Shown in pieces: positions 6,378 through 14,327 of a stretch of DNA of 41,884 bases (positions within the stretch are counted from its first letter, which is position 1; each line of letters begins with the position of its first letter). The position numbers and the translations under genes were made by a program. Where the stretch lies: the IMG/VR virus record IMGVR_UViG_3300028590_000998, positions 1 through 41,884 of that record. The stretch is one strand, 5' to 3'. The notes under the pieces were generated by a model. It was given only the letters and a program-made list of their open reading frames with translations, did not search any database and was not told where the DNA came from. The DNA is from a virus.

Positions 6378-6577
6378 GGTTCCGGCACTGGCTGACCGGC
6401 GAGATGATGGGCCAGCGCTACGCGCCGGGATCACAGGCGGATACGATTGCAGATCCGGCGCCGAAGGTGCGCAAGGGTAATGAGTGGCTCAATGTGCCGC
6501 CACTGAACACGTCCCCATTCGCAGCGTTCGAGCGCCAGCGCGCCGCATTCATCTATCGCGGCGTCGGGCCGGGCTGA
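6374..6577 (+). CDS. Small hypothetical early protein
   Basis: A 67-residue frame from the GTG at 6374, which overlaps the previous stop. It begins VRFRHWLTGEMMGQRYAPGS and ends with AFERQRAAFIYRGVGPG. No motif is recognised. The overlap with the regulator and the 4-base gap to the primase support its being real. Confidence 0.6.
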   Translation: MRFRHWLTGEMMGQRYAPGSQADTIADPAPKVRKGNEWLNVPPLNTSPFAAFERQRAAFIYRGVGPG

Positions 6578-6581
6578 ACTC

Positions 6582-7760
6582 ATGGCCGGGGGGCAACTCG
6601 ATCCTCGTCAGCTGCAGGACCGGGCGGCGAAGGTCCGTGAGCGCGTAGCGATCAGCGCCGTGATCGGCGGTGACGTCAAGCTGCGCAAGGCGGGCACGCG
6701 TGAGCAGACCGGGCTGTGCCCGTTCCATGCCGAAAAGCGCGACGGCGCGTTCATGGTCAATGACGACAAGGGCATATTCCACTGCTTTGCCTGCAAGTCG
6801 GGCGGCGACGTCTTCGACTATCTGAAGCTGCGCAAGGGCACGCCGTTCATGGAGGCCCTGAAAGAACTCGAAGCCGGAGCCGGTATCGACTGGACCAACG
6901 CCGCGGCGAAACCCGAGCTGGACGGCGCTGCCGAGCGCCGCAAGCGCAAGTCGCGCCAAGACGCAGCGCGCCGACGGGCGGATGCCAAGGATATGTGGCT
7001 GACCGCGCAGCCGGGGCTGGGCTCGCCCGCGCAGGAGTATCTTGAGGCACGCGGCATTGACTTTGCGGGCCTTGGCCACTTCCCCGGATCGATCCGATTT
7101 CGGCCCGATTGCTACAATGTCGAAGCGAACCGCAGCTTGCCGGCGATGGTTACGTCGATTGTCAGCCTGTCGGGTGACTTCATGGCGGTGCATCGCACCT
7201 GGCTGACCAAGCAGCGGGGCAGTTGGATCAAGGCGCCGCTGGAAAAGCCCAAGATGGTGTTGGGCGATTTTGGCACCGGCTCCATCTCGATCTGGAAGGG
7301 CGGGCAGCGAAAGTCGCTGCAGGACGTGGCGCCGGGCACGATGATCGCGATCAGCGAAGGGATCGAGGACGGGCTGAGCGCGGCGATGAATGCGCCGGAG
7401 CTGTATGTGCGGGCCGCGATCAGCCTGGACAACATCGGCAATGTGGCGTTGCCGTCGCAGGCTGGGAGCCTGATCCTCGTCCTGCAGCGAGACAAGGAAG
7501 ATCGGGAGCGGCGCGCTGCGCGATGCCGCACGCTGGCGATGGGGGCGTTCGGCGAAGTGCATGCCGAATATCTGCGGCAAGCGGCGCATCACGAACAGTG
7601 CGCTGCCGACATCGAGCGTACACTGGAAAGAGCGATTGCCCGGCACCAGCAGGCGGCGCGTACCGACGGCAGCCGCCGCGAGGTCAAATGTGCGTGGCCG
7701 AGCGAGGGCTACAAGGACTTCAACGACGAGCTGCGCGGCGTGCGCATGGAGGGGGCGTGA
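6582..7760 (+). CDS. DnaG-type phage DNA primase
   Basis: A 392-residue primase that would make RNA primers for phage DNA replication. The N-terminal CHC2-type zinc ribbon has Cys 46, His 49, Cys 68 and Cys 71 (CPFHAEKRDGAF, then FHCFACKSGGD). A Toprim-type catalytic region follows near residues 250-305: MIAISEGIEDGLSAAMNAPE supplies the acidic Glu, and SLILVLQRDKED the acidic pair. No helicase motor is fused, and the separate P-loop protein at 8274-10139 probably fills that role. It is shorter than bacterial DnaG (about 600 residues), as usual for phage primases. The ATG at 6582 is followed directly by the expected N-terminal helix. Confidence 0.9.
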   Translation: MAGGQLDPRQLQDRAAKVRERVAISAVIGGDVKLRKAGTREQTGLCPFHAEKRDGAFMVNDDKGIFHCFACKSGGDVFDYLKLRKGTPFMEALKELEAGAGIDWTNAAAKPELDGAAERRKRKSRQDAARRRADAKDMWLTAQPGLGSPAQEYLEARGIDFAGLGHFPGSIRFRPDCYNVEANRSLPAMVTSIVSLSGDFMAVHRTWLTKQRGSWIKAPLEKPKMVLGDFGTGSISIWKGGQRKSLQDVAPGTMIAISEGIEDGLSAAMNAPELYVRAAISLDNIGNVALPSQAGSLILVLQRDKEDRERRAARCRTLAMGAFGEVHAEYLRQAAHHEQCAADIERTLERAIARHQQAARTDGSRREVKCAWPSEGYKDFNDELRGVRMEGA

Positions 7761-8104
7761 TGGCAGGATGGAGCCTTGAGCCAAGCGGCGCACATGCGAC
7801 GCCGACCGGTCGGGTGCGCTACGCGATCTGGGTTTGGACTGATGCGGATGGGCCGCGCCGCATTCCGTGCGCCGTCATTGCGGCACTGGCGAAGACAACC
7901 TTCGCTAAGGACGCGACCTGCCAGCAGCGCCCGTTCCTGAAGACCCATAGCCGCTCATTGCGGCGCGTGGCGCAGCTGCATGACCTGATCGATGAAGATA
8001 ACCGGCTGACTGAGCGGGGAAGCGTGTTGCGCTTCACCTTTCTGCGACGGGCTGGCGTGCTGGCTGGCTGGGAAACCGCGCACGGCGAGACGGTGCCTTT
8101 CTGA
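7760..8104 (+). CDS. Hypothetical early protein
   Basis: A 114-residue protein from the ATG at 7760, which shares one base with the primase stop (TGATG). It contains a strand-like YAIWVWTDADGPRRIP, then a basic segment (FLKTHSRSLRRVAQLHDLID) and a C-terminal basic-aromatic part. No family is recognised. Its place between primase and helicase suggests a replication accessory role, by context only. Confidence 0.65.
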   Translation: MAGWSLEPSGAHATPTGRVRYAIWVWTDADGPRRIPCAVIAALAKTTFAKDATCQQRPFLKTHSRSLRRVAQLHDLIDEDNRLTERGSVLRFTFLRRAGVLAGWETAHGETVPF

Positions 8105-8277
8105 TGCGCGAACCCGTACCCACGCTCCCCATGGACCTGCCCGAGCTGCCCGACCCGCGGCCGACGCCGCCGGGCCTCAAGCGCTGCAAGTTCTGCCGCG
8201 CGCTGTTGCCGCGCGACGGCGCCGAAGAATCATGGGGCGCCTGCGATGAATGTCTTGAAGCGGCGGAGTTCGAGTGA
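8104..8277 (+). CDS. 57-residue zinc-ribbon protein
   Basis: The frame MREPVPTLPMDLPELPDPRP is followed by CKFCRALLPRDGAEESWGAC and DECLE: two CxxC pairs about 20 residues apart, as in a small zinc ribbon. It starts at an ATG overlapping the previous TGA by one base and ends in a GTGA overlap with the replication ATPase. This coupling on both sides is the main support. Confidence 0.65.
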   Translation: MREPVPTLPMDLPELPDPRPTPPGLKRCKFCRALLPRDGAEESWGACDECLEAAEFE

Positions 8278-10139
8278 CCGACAACGTGACATCGATCGCG
8301 AATGCGCTGCGCGGCGCGACCGCGGCGCCGGATTTCACCGGGGGCGAGGGCGATGAGCCATTTCAGTTCCTGCCCACGGGATGCCCGATCAGCATCCTGG
8401 GCAAGGATGGTCTGATCGTCCACCTGATCGACTACAACTATCAGCTGCTGGCGATGAAGCCGCGTGAGATGGGCAAGGGCGAGCTGGCGCTGATCTGTGG
8501 CGGCGAAGCGTGGCTGCGCGACAAGTACCCGGCGTTCAACAAGGCCGATCCGCCCGAGGTGATCGGTTTCAACCAGGCCAAGGTGCAGAGCGCGTTCGTG
8601 CACGCGGCATCGCAGATCGGCATCTTCTCCCCCGTGGGCAAGGTGTTGGGGCGCGGTGCGCATCGGCGGCTGCTGGACGATGCGCTTGTCCTGCACCTGG
8701 GCACCCGCGTTCTGCTGGTCGGCGCGCAGGACGCGATGGGCCGCAAGACGATGACGATCACCGAGCGCAAGCCGGGGCCGATCGAGGACAAGATCTATCC
8801 GGGCCTGCCCAAGCTGTCCGCGCCGGCACAGGAATCCAGCACCGCGGCGGAGGCGCAGCGGCTGCAGGCGCTGTTCGGAAAATGGTACTTTTTCGCGCCA
8901 GACATCGCGCCGCTGCTGCTGCTGGGCTGGTGCGGGCAGGCGCTGATTTGCGGCGCGTTCGAATGGCGCGCGCATGTCTGGCTGACCGGTGAGACCGCCG
9001 CGGGCAAATCGACGCTGCAGAAGGTGATCCGCGCGCTGCTGGGCGATTGGGGAATGTTCACTGGCGACGCGACGGAGGCTGCGGTGCGGCATGTGCTGGG
9101 TGACGACACGCTGCCGGTGATGATCGACGAGGCCGAGGGCGACGACAAGCCCGAGAAGCAGAAGGCGATGATCAACCTGGCGCGCAAATCCTCGAGCGGG
9201 GACAAGATGCACCGCGGATCGAGCGACCAGACCAAAGGCGGGCAGGAGTTCACCGTGCATTCGGCGTTCCTGTTCAGCAGCATCCTGCACGCGCCGCTGG
9301 ACCCGCAGGACCGCAACCGTTTCGGCATCCTGGCGATGCGGACCATCCCCGAAGATGCCGATGAGCCGATGCTCGACCTGCGATACTGGACAGAGGCGGG
9401 GCGGCGGATGCAGCGCCGCATGCTCGACCAGTGGCCGCGGTTCGACAAGACCCTGCGGATCTACAAGGACGAGATCAAGTCGCTGGGCTTTCAAGGCCGC
9501 TGGCGGGAGACGTTCGGCATCCTGCTGACCTGTGCCGACATGCTACTCTACGAAACCGCGCCTCAGGACGCTCCGGTCCATGACGAAGAGGCATTCGGGC
9601 GTGCGACGCGCTGGGCTGCACTGTGTGCACCGCTGATGGAGCGGGGGAGGCAAGAGGCCGAGGACACGACGACACGCTGCATCACGCACCTGACCAGTTC
9701 GCTATTGCCCGCAATGTCGGGGCATCATCAGGAGACGGTCGGCCGCTGGATCAGGCGGGCAGTGACGCCCGACGAACAGGGCGCATTCGACCGTGGCGCG
9801 CGCGAGAAGTTGCTGAACCATGGTCTAGCCGTGGTGAACATCCACACTACGCCGAAGGGCGCATGGGGCGCGGACGCCAAGTTCAGCTTTGGAGACCAGC
9901 TGTATGTGCTGGTGGGAAGCAAGACCAACGCGGAGCTGAAGAAGCTGTTCGGAGGCAGCAAGTGGTTCGACGGCGGCTGGGCGCAGGCGCTGCAGGCCGC
10001 GGCGTGGAAGGGCGATGACGGGCAGCTGGAGGCGATCGAGGCCAAAGGTCCGGTGAAGTTCCGTTTCGGCGGATCGCCGGAATGGGCGACCGCGGTGCCC
10101 ATTGAAGCTCTGATCGGGCCGATTGAGTGGAGGATGTGA
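8274..10139 (+). CDS. Phage replication ATPase / helicase-like P-loop protein
   Basis: A 621-residue protein starting with GTG at 8274. The ATPase core shows Walker A GETAAGKST (from about residue 238) and Walker B LPVMIDEAE (about 282-290), followed by RKSSSGDKMHRGSS and a FLFSSILHAPLDPQDRNRF segment with an arginine-finger-like Arg. This fits the DUF927/D5-type replicative helicases of phages and plasmids. The N-terminal 230 residues have no recognised domain, and the C-terminus (KTNAELKKLFGGSKWFDGGW) is probably a DNA-binding region. With the primase it should form the phage replication core, using a host DNA polymerase. The exact helicase superfamily is uncertain. Confidence 0.82.
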   Translation: MTDNVTSIANALRGATAAPDFTGGEGDEPFQFLPTGCPISILGKDGLIVHLIDYNYQLLAMKPREMGKGELALICGGEAWLRDKYPAFNKADPPEVIGFNQAKVQSAFVHAASQIGIFSPVGKVLGRGAHRRLLDDALVLHLGTRVLLVGAQDAMGRKTMTITERKPGPIEDKIYPGLPKLSAPAQESSTAAEAQRLQALFGKWYFFAPDIAPLLLLGWCGQALICGAFEWRAHVWLTGETAAGKSTLQKVIRALLGDWGMFTGDATEAAVRHVLGDDTLPVMIDEAEGDDKPEKQKAMINLARKSSSGDKMHRGSSDQTKGGQEFTVHSAFLFSSILHAPLDPQDRNRFGILAMRTIPEDADEPMLDLRYWTEAGRRMQRRMLDQWPRFDKTLRIYKDEIKSLGFQGRWRETFGILLTCADMLLYETAPQDAPVHDEEAFGRATRWAALCAPLMERGRQEAEDTTTRCITHLTSSLLPAMSGHHQETVGRWIRRAVTPDEQGAFDRGAREKLLNHGLAVVNIHTTPKGAWGADAKFSFGDQLYVLVGSKTNAELKKLFGGSKWFDGGWAQALQAAAWKGDDGQLEAIEAKGPVKFRFGGSPEWATAVPIEALIGPIEWRM

Positions 10140-10462
10140 TGGAACGCAATAAGACCTACTATCAGCAGCACCCAATGGGCACCGGCTCGGGGCTACGTCC
10201 GCCCACGATGACGGTAAGGCAGCTGATCGATCAGCTGGCCGAGCTCGATCCCGAACTACCAGTCATCATTCGCTCGCCGCACTCTGGCTGCTTCGGTGCG
10301 CGAATGGGCTACGCGATCGACGGCGCGAAGCGCGAGACGCTCGACGAGCAGACCGAGCACTACCCCGCGACGACATGGTTTGACGAAGAGCGGGGCATCG
10401 ACGTACCGCAAGAGGCCTACGATGAGACAAGGCCTGCATGGGACGGCGTCGTCATCGAATGA
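10139..10462 (+). CDS. Hypothetical early protein
   Basis: A 107-residue protein from the ATG at 10139 (TGATG junction with the ATPase). MTVRQLIDQLAELDPELPVI (residues about 24-43) resembles the opening of small phage proteins that begin with a leucine-rich helix and a strand, followed by IRSPHSGCFGARMGYAID. The C-terminus is acidic. Function unknown. The stop overlaps the methyltransferase ATG. Confidence 0.7.
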   Translation: MERNKTYYQQHPMGTGSGLRPPTMTVRQLIDQLAELDPELPVIIRSPHSGCFGARMGYAIDGAKRETLDEQTEHYPATTWFDEERGIDVPQEAYDETRPAWDGVVIE

Positions 10463-11073
10463 CAACGGACCTGTTCGCGGGTCCCCAGCTGGCGCCGGAT
10501 TCCCCGCGCCCGCAGCCGATACCGTTAGCCCGGGCCTTCGACCATCTGCGGCTGTTCGGGTACCGGGTCATCTATGCCGACCCGGCGTGGAACTTCGACG
10601 GCGGCGGCGCCCGCAACGCGCGCGAGCACTATGCCTGCATGTCGATCGAGGACATCAAGGCGCTGCCGGTCGGCCAGCTGGCGGACAAGCACTGCGCGCT
10701 GTTCATGTGGGTGACGGACCCGTTCCTTGAAACCGCGTTCGACGTGATCCGGGCTTGGGGCTTCCGCTACAAATCGGTAGCGTTCCATTGGGCGAAGCGG
10801 ACCAAGCTGGACAATGGCTGGCATATGGGGACCGGCTATGGCACTCGCGCGAATGTCGAAACCTGCCTGCTCGCGGTCAACGGTGAGATCGGTCTGCCCA
10901 AGAACAGGGACGTGCGCCGCCTGATCGTCGAACCTCTGCGCGAGCATAGCCGCAAGCCGGACCGCGTGCCCGGCGACATCGAGCGGCTGTACGATGGCCC
11001 CTATGTGGAGTTGTTCGCGCGCACGCGGCGGCCAGGCTGGGACAGCTGGGGCAATCAGACGGACTTGTTCTGA
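10459..11073 (+). CDS. MT-A70-family DNA adenine N6-methyltransferase
   Basis: A 204-residue methyltransferase expected to put a methyl group on N6 of adenine in DNA. YADPAWNF (residues 39-46) is the DPPW-type catalytic motif with Ala in the third position, seen in many phage members. FMWVTDPFLETAFDVIRAWG and FHWAKRTK follow in the usual order, with a SAM-binding-like NVETCLLAVNG near residue 135. The ATG at 10459 overlaps the previous stop (ATGA). It probably protects phage DNA from host restriction or marks it; no cognate restriction enzyme is nearby. Confidence 0.88.
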   Translation: MTTDLFAGPQLAPDSPRPQPIPLARAFDHLRLFGYRVIYADPAWNFDGGGARNAREHYACMSIEDIKALPVGQLADKHCALFMWVTDPFLETAFDVIRAWGFRYKSVAFHWAKRTKLDNGWHMGTGYGTRANVETCLLAVNGEIGLPKNRDVRRLIVEPLREHSRKPDRVPGDIERLYDGPYVELFARTRRPGWDSWGNQTDLF

Positions 11074-11117
11074 TACCCGGACCCGTGGCAGCTTCCGCCG
11101 CAAGGGGGATCGAAGCC

Positions 11118-11303
11118 ATGGGCCTTCCAGCAACGCAGAAGCGGTTGCCGCGCGAATATGCCGACGCCACGCCACCCTCGCCGCCGGCGGCGTCGAAGGC
11201 GCCGATGATTGCGGCAGTCGCCGGTGTGGGTGTGGTGCTGGCGTTGATCATCGGGTGGCTGCTGTGGCGGCGGAAGCGAGGCCGGGCCAAGGTAGATTCC
11301 TAG
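11118..11303 (+). CDS. Small single-pass membrane protein sharing its N-terminus with the large internal virion protein
   Basis: A 61-residue protein: a 28-residue polar, Pro-rich head, one membrane segment (MIAAVAGVGVVLALIIGWLL) and a basic tail WRRKRGRAKVDS that should stay in the cytoplasm. The head (MGLPATQKRLPREYADATPP) matches the first residues of the 1019-residue protein starting at 32074, and the first 15 bases are identical. Its stop overlaps the stop of the opposite-strand gene within one CTAG. A holin-like or membrane-recruitment role is possible but unproven. Confidence 0.7.
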   Translation: MGLPATQKRLPREYADATPPSPPAASKAPMIAAVAGVGVVLALIIGWLLWRRKRGRAKVDS

Positions 11304-11965
11304 GCGGCCATGCGCGCCTGTATGACCGGCCCCCACTGGTCGGCCATGGCATCCGCGATCCCCCGGTAGAAGCGCGAGCGCTCGGCCGCCCTGATCTCAC
11401 CGTGCCTGCCCCAACCCGAATGGCGATGAACGCGCGCGGCGCGACCGTTGACGATCTTCGTCGGGGTGAGCGGGGGAAGGTTGCGCAGCCAGAGGCCGGT
11501 GCGCTTTGTCTCACCATGGCCGAACTGCCAAGGCTGGATGAACTGCGCCGGTTCGGCGTAACCGCGCACGCGCTGCTTTGCGTGACGGTGCATGATCGGG
11601 TTTTCGACTGCGACGTGGGGAATGTTTTGGACGTTCCACAGGTGAGAGAACAGGGCCGCGGCCTCGTCCAGTTCGGCCCACATCGCTTCGCGCGTTCGTC
11701 CGGGGGGCGGCGCGGTCAACCAGCGCACGCCGCTGTTGCAGAGCCGGGTGCAGGGCGGATGGGCGACAACGAGCAAATCCCAGCCATCGTTGAGGATGTC
11801 GCGCACGTCACCGCGAATGTGGCGGTTGCTGCCGCGTTCGTCGGGCCGCAAGTCGCAGGACCACGCATCATAGCCCCGGCGCAGAAAGGCGTCACGGACG
11901 GTGCCGGAGAATTCGCACGCGACCAGCACCTGAGGCGCGCGGAACAGATCGAGGTGCTGGCTCAC
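11300..11965 (-). CDS. Short cytosine-C5 methyltransferase-like protein
   Basis: A 221-residue protein with a Rossmann SAM-binding start (VLVACEFSGTVRDAFLRRGY, residues 13-32), an acidic CDLRPDE loop, and HPPCTRLCNSG (69-79) in the position of the catalytic Pro-Cys motif of C5-cytosine methyltransferases (Cys 72). A later VENPIMH matches the ENV-type motif. It lacks the large target-recognition domain of typical enzymes, so it is either a compact phage form or a different SAM enzyme. The GTG at 11965 overlaps the upstream stop (GTGA). Confidence 0.72.
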   Translation of the reverse strand: MSQHLDLFRAPQVLVACEFSGTVRDAFLRRGYDAWSCDLRPDERGSNRHIRGDVRDILNDGWDLLVVAHPPCTRLCNSGVRWLTAPPPGRTREAMWAELDEAAALFSHLWNVQNIPHVAVENPIMHRHAKQRVRGYAEPAQFIQPWQFGHGETKRTGLWLRNLPPLTPTKIVNGRAARVHRHSGWGRHGEIRAAERSRFYRGIADAMADQWGPVIQARMAA

Positions 11966-12339
11966 TGGTCGTAGCCGAGCCGGTTGCGCAGGGCGACGTA
12001 CTCGACTGCGCGCATGCGACCGGCGGCGCGGTCGTCGGCGTCCCACTGGCGCATCAACTGCTCGCTGTCGCGGCGGGCGCGCTTGCCGGTTTCCTTGTCG
12101 CCGCGCGTGCCGCCGCGCGTGCTGTGCGCCGCCATGGCCAGCGTGGTCAGGCGCGCGCCGCGCACGGTATCGCGGTTGTGCCATGCCCGCTTGTGGGCCG
12201 GGCTGCAGAAGATTTGCCGAGGATGCGCCGCACGAAAGAGCGTGCCGCATTCGGGGCAAGTCCTGCCGCGAATGCAGGGATTCGCGCTGTCGGCCTTCTG
12301 GGCGGATGCGTCTAAGACGGATGGCGCAGGGGCGTTCAC
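11962..12339 (-). CDS. Zinc-finger protein, function unknown
   Basis: A 125-residue protein from the GTG at 12339 (GTGA overlap). The middle has CPECGTLFRAAHPRQIFCSP, with His following at AHKRAWHN: a treble-clef-like C-x2-C...C-x3-H pattern. This suggests nucleic-acid binding. The C-terminal part is basic and then acidic (MRQWDADDRAAGRMRAVEYV). No named family is recognised. Confidence 0.7.
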   Translation of the reverse strand: MNAPAPSVLDASAQKADSANPCIRGRTCPECGTLFRAAHPRQIFCSPAHKRAWHNRDTVRGARLTTLAMAAHSTRGGTRGDKETGKRARRDSEQLMRQWDADDRAAGRMRAVEYVALRNRLGYDQ

Positions 12340-12650
12340 AGGGCCAACTCGGGCGAGGCACCGGGCTGCGCAAGGTACCGCTCTGCACGATCGGCGAAGC
12401 TGCACAATAGCAGCTTGCAAGTGTGCAGATAGCAGCTGGTCGCGGCCTCGGTGTAAATGTCGCAGCAGCGCAGCGCGACCCGATAGGTCGGCCATGACAT
12501 CACTGCCCCATGCTTGACCGTCAGCATCTTCACGATGTCGCGGGCATCGGTGCGCGTGGATTCCGCCTCGGCGATGTCCGCGCGCGCGGCGATAATCGCG
12601 GCTGTCAGGGCTGGTGTGACGGGCGGCACCCGGAACGCATCGCGGCTCAC
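12336..12650 (-). CDS. Hypothetical helical protein
   Basis: A 104-residue protein from the GTG at 12650, overlapping the previous stop. Helical segments (ALTAAIIAARADIAEAESTR and YRVALRCCDIYTEAATSCYL) with five Cys in the second half characterise it. No motif is recognised. It is embedded in a chain of 4-base overlaps, which supports translation. Confidence 0.62.
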   Translation of the reverse strand: MSRDAFRVPPVTPALTAAIIAARADIAEAESTRTDARDIVKMLTVKHGAVMSWPTYRVALRCCDIYTEAATSCYLHTCKLLLCSFADRAERYLAQPGASPELAL

Positions 12651-13423
12651 AGCGAGTAGATGGAGCGTTCCGCGCCATCCTCCCCGATGTAGGTTTTCTT
12701 GTCGGCGCAGATCGCCGCGCAACGGAGGCGTTCGCGCTCGGCAAGGCGCGTCGTGGCGGCTTCGAACTCGGCAGCCAGATCGGGGCCGCCGAACAGGGCG
12801 GTCGGTGCCTGCTCGATGCACCAGTGGGCCATCGCGATCCAGTCGGCCTCTGACCCGTGGTGCACGCTCGACTTGAACCCCGCGACCACATGGCTAGCGA
12901 TTCCGCGCAGTTCGGCGCGGAGCGCATCGACAAGCGCTTCATCGCGGGTGCCGTGGATCGCGGGGCCGAAGGGGCCGCCACCGTCCATGTTGGGCATCGC
13001 GTAGTCGCGGCGCGCGCGCCAATGCTGGCCGTCGCGCAGCAAGGCGATCTCAAGATAGTTCCCGCCGTACCCTTCGCGCTTGCCCCAGCGCAGTATTTCG
13101 GGCGGGTTGGCGGCAATGGCGGCTTCGATGCTGGCCCGCTCCGCTTCCCATTCCCGGCGGCGAACTTCGGCATCGGCCGCGCGGGCGGCGCGCTCGATCA
13201 GCTCGCCCGCCTCGTTCTCGTCATCGTCGATGTCACGCGGTTCTGCGGCGGCTTCGGCAGCTGCTATCGCTTCCTCGGCCATGCGCTCGGCCAGTTCGCC
13301 GGGCTGGCATTCGTAGCGGGCTGGCGCGGGCGGCAGAGCCGGGGCCGTTGCAGCGAAGGCGGCGAACAGGTCCAGCTGTGCGGCATTGGCCAGCAGCGCG
13401 GCGGTGGTGTGCATGCGGGTCAT
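12647..13423 (-). CDS. Hypothetical phage protein
   Basis: A 258-residue protein. The N-terminus is Ala-rich (ALLANAAQLDLFAAFAATAP), residues about 48-105 form a charged coiled-coil-like region, and the C-terminal half is more globular (REGYGGNYLEIALLRDGQHW, then DYAMPNMDGGGPFGP). No catalytic motif stands out. The ATG at 13423 overlaps the previous stop. Coiled coil plus globular domain suggests a partner-binding protein; function unknown. Confidence 0.7.
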   Translation of the reverse strand: MTRMHTTAALLANAAQLDLFAAFAATAPALPPAPARYECQPGELAERMAEEAIAAAEAAAEPRDIDDDENEAGELIERAARAADAEVRRREWEAERASIEAAIAANPPEILRWGKREGYGGNYLEIALLRDGQHWRARRDYAMPNMDGGGPFGPAIHGTRDEALVDALRAELRGIASHVVAGFKSSVHHGSEADWIAMAHWCIEQAPTALFGGPDLAAEFEAATTRLAERERLRCAAICADKKTYIGEDGAERSIYSL

Positions 13424-13770
13424 CGGCTTGCCTCCCGCGCATGCTCCATCAAGCGATGGTGAATCTGGTGGGCGAGGTAGAGCGCGCGCGGGTAATCGGC
13501 GCGCTGAATGGCCTCTTCGACGCTGATGTCCTGCGCCAGCTGCGCGCCCCGCGTGTCAGGCACGGGCGGCGGAGGGGCGGGCGGCTGAACGAGGGTGATG
13601 GTTGGGGTGTAGTCGATCTCTACCCGGTCGGCCCCGACCCGATGAAGGTTGAGGAAGGCTAGCAAGCCAGGCTTGTCAGTCGGCACCTCGACCAGTTCGA
13701 ACAGGCCGAGTGCCTTGGCCTCCGCCTGCGTTCCGGCCCATTGACCGGTCGGAGTGTGGTAGAGCCTCAT
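13420..13770 (-). CDS. Hypothetical protein with proline-rich linker
   Basis: A 116-residue protein: an N-terminal part with MRLYHTPTGQWAGTQAEAKA, a strand-rich middle, a proline linker (PPAPPPPVP, residues about 63-71) and a helical C-terminus with several His. Start and stop overlap neighbouring genes by four bases. No family is recognised. Confidence 0.68.
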   Translation of the reverse strand: MRLYHTPTGQWAGTQAEAKALGLFELVEVPTDKPGLLAFLNLHRVGADRVEIDYTPTITLVQPPAPPPPVPDTRGAQLAQDISVEEAIQRADYPRALYLAHQIHHRLMEHAREASR

Positions 13771-14075
13771 AGCGCTTGACCGACTGCTTCGGCTCGTGCG
13801 CGAGCCAGCATCGCTAGCGCGCCTTCAAGGGCGTTGGCCTCGCCCAGTAGCCAATCCGGATAGTCGCCGCCGAACTGTTCAAGTAGATCGTTTGCGGTGG
13901 TCTCGATCTGGCCGTGGGCGCGCAGCTGGCGCTTCACGTTGTCGGCGGTATCGAGCGCTTCGCGAACAGTCTCGCGCATCGCCTCGACCTCGGCCATCGT
14001 GGGCGCAACGCCCCACTGGTTGAGAAAGTTGAGAAAGCGCTGCACTTGGGTGAGCGCGTCGATCATCAATAGCAT
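13767..14075 (-). CDS. Hypothetical helical protein
   Basis: A 102-residue, mostly helical protein (MLLMIDALTQVQRFLNFLNQ at the start, then a charged helix with MAEVEAMRETVREALDTADN). I chose the ATG at 14075, with TGGAGGC just upstream, over the in-frame ATG at 14087 that forms part of that ribosome-binding site. It is preceded by a perfect 24-base palindrome at 14089-14112. Function unknown. Confidence 0.68.
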   Translation of the reverse strand: MLLMIDALTQVQRFLNFLNQWGVAPTMAEVEAMRETVREALDTADNVKRQLRAHGQIETTANDLLEQFGGDYPDWLLGEANALEGALAMLARARAEAVGQAL

Positions 14076-14088
14076 GGTAGCCTCCATT

Positions 14089-14112
14089 GAGGGCGCGGCG
14101 CGCCGCGCCCTC
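14089..14112. repeat. Perfect 24-base palindrome between genes
   Basis: GAGGGCGCGGCG and its exact complement abut. In RNA this gives a 10-base stem with a 4-base loop. It sits between the stop at 14123 and the ribosome-binding site of the gene starting at 14075. There is no T-run, so it is not a classical terminator; an mRNA processing or stability hairpin is likely. Confidence 0.7.
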
Positions 14113-14122
14113 GGGGTGCAGT

Positions 14123-14247
14123 TCAGGCAGCGCGGAGAATGTGTTCGTCGCCTTCCTTGTCGATCGCGACGATCATCCGGCCGCGCGGTTCGATCACGTC
14201 GACGCCAACGATCTTGGCGGGCTGGCTTTCCAGTTGGTCAGGTGCAT
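14123..14247 (-). pseudogene. Small possible gene with a one-base frame disruption
   Basis: A good ribosome-binding site (AGAGGAG) precedes the ATG at 14247, but that frame stops after 17 residues. The neighbouring frame instead reads DAPDQLESQPAKIVGVDVIE and then PRGRMIVAIDKEGDEHILRA to a stop at 14123, which looks like real protein. One missing base just after the ATG would join them into about 41 residues. A GTG at 14197 would give a 24-residue peptide without the upstream part. The disruption may be a mutation or an assembly error. Confidence 0.35.
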
Positions 14248-14287
14248 CGAGATTACTCCTCTGACGATGGGATTGGCCCCATCCTGC

Positions 14288-14310
14288 GCGCGCCGATCGC
14301 ACCGGCGCGC
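14288..14310. repeat. Hairpin after the DUF932 gene
   Basis: GCGCGCCG (14288-14295) pairs with CGGCGCGC (14303-14310) around a 7-base loop. It follows the DUF932 stop at 14322 and is preceded by the 16-base repeat at 14312-14327 that also occurs after the next gene upstream. Confidence 0.6.
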
Positions 14311-14311
14311 C

Positions 14312-14327
14312 GGGGATGCGGTCAGGC
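14312..14327. repeat. 16-base repeat at a gene end, copy 1
   Basis: GGGGATGCGGTCAGGC, identical to 15228-15243. In both places it includes the stop codon of the minus-strand gene (TCA on the plus strand) and is followed on the transcript by a hairpin. A weaker version lies at about 14113-14128. Confidence 0.7.

Noticed and set aside
8034-9494. A long open frame on the minus strand opposite the replication ATPase (about 486 codons); similar ones lie opposite the primase and capsid genes.
   Set aside because: The plus-strand genes have clear motifs and coupled starts. The opposite frames have low-complexity Arg/Ala/His-rich translations, as expected for antisense of GC-rich codons.
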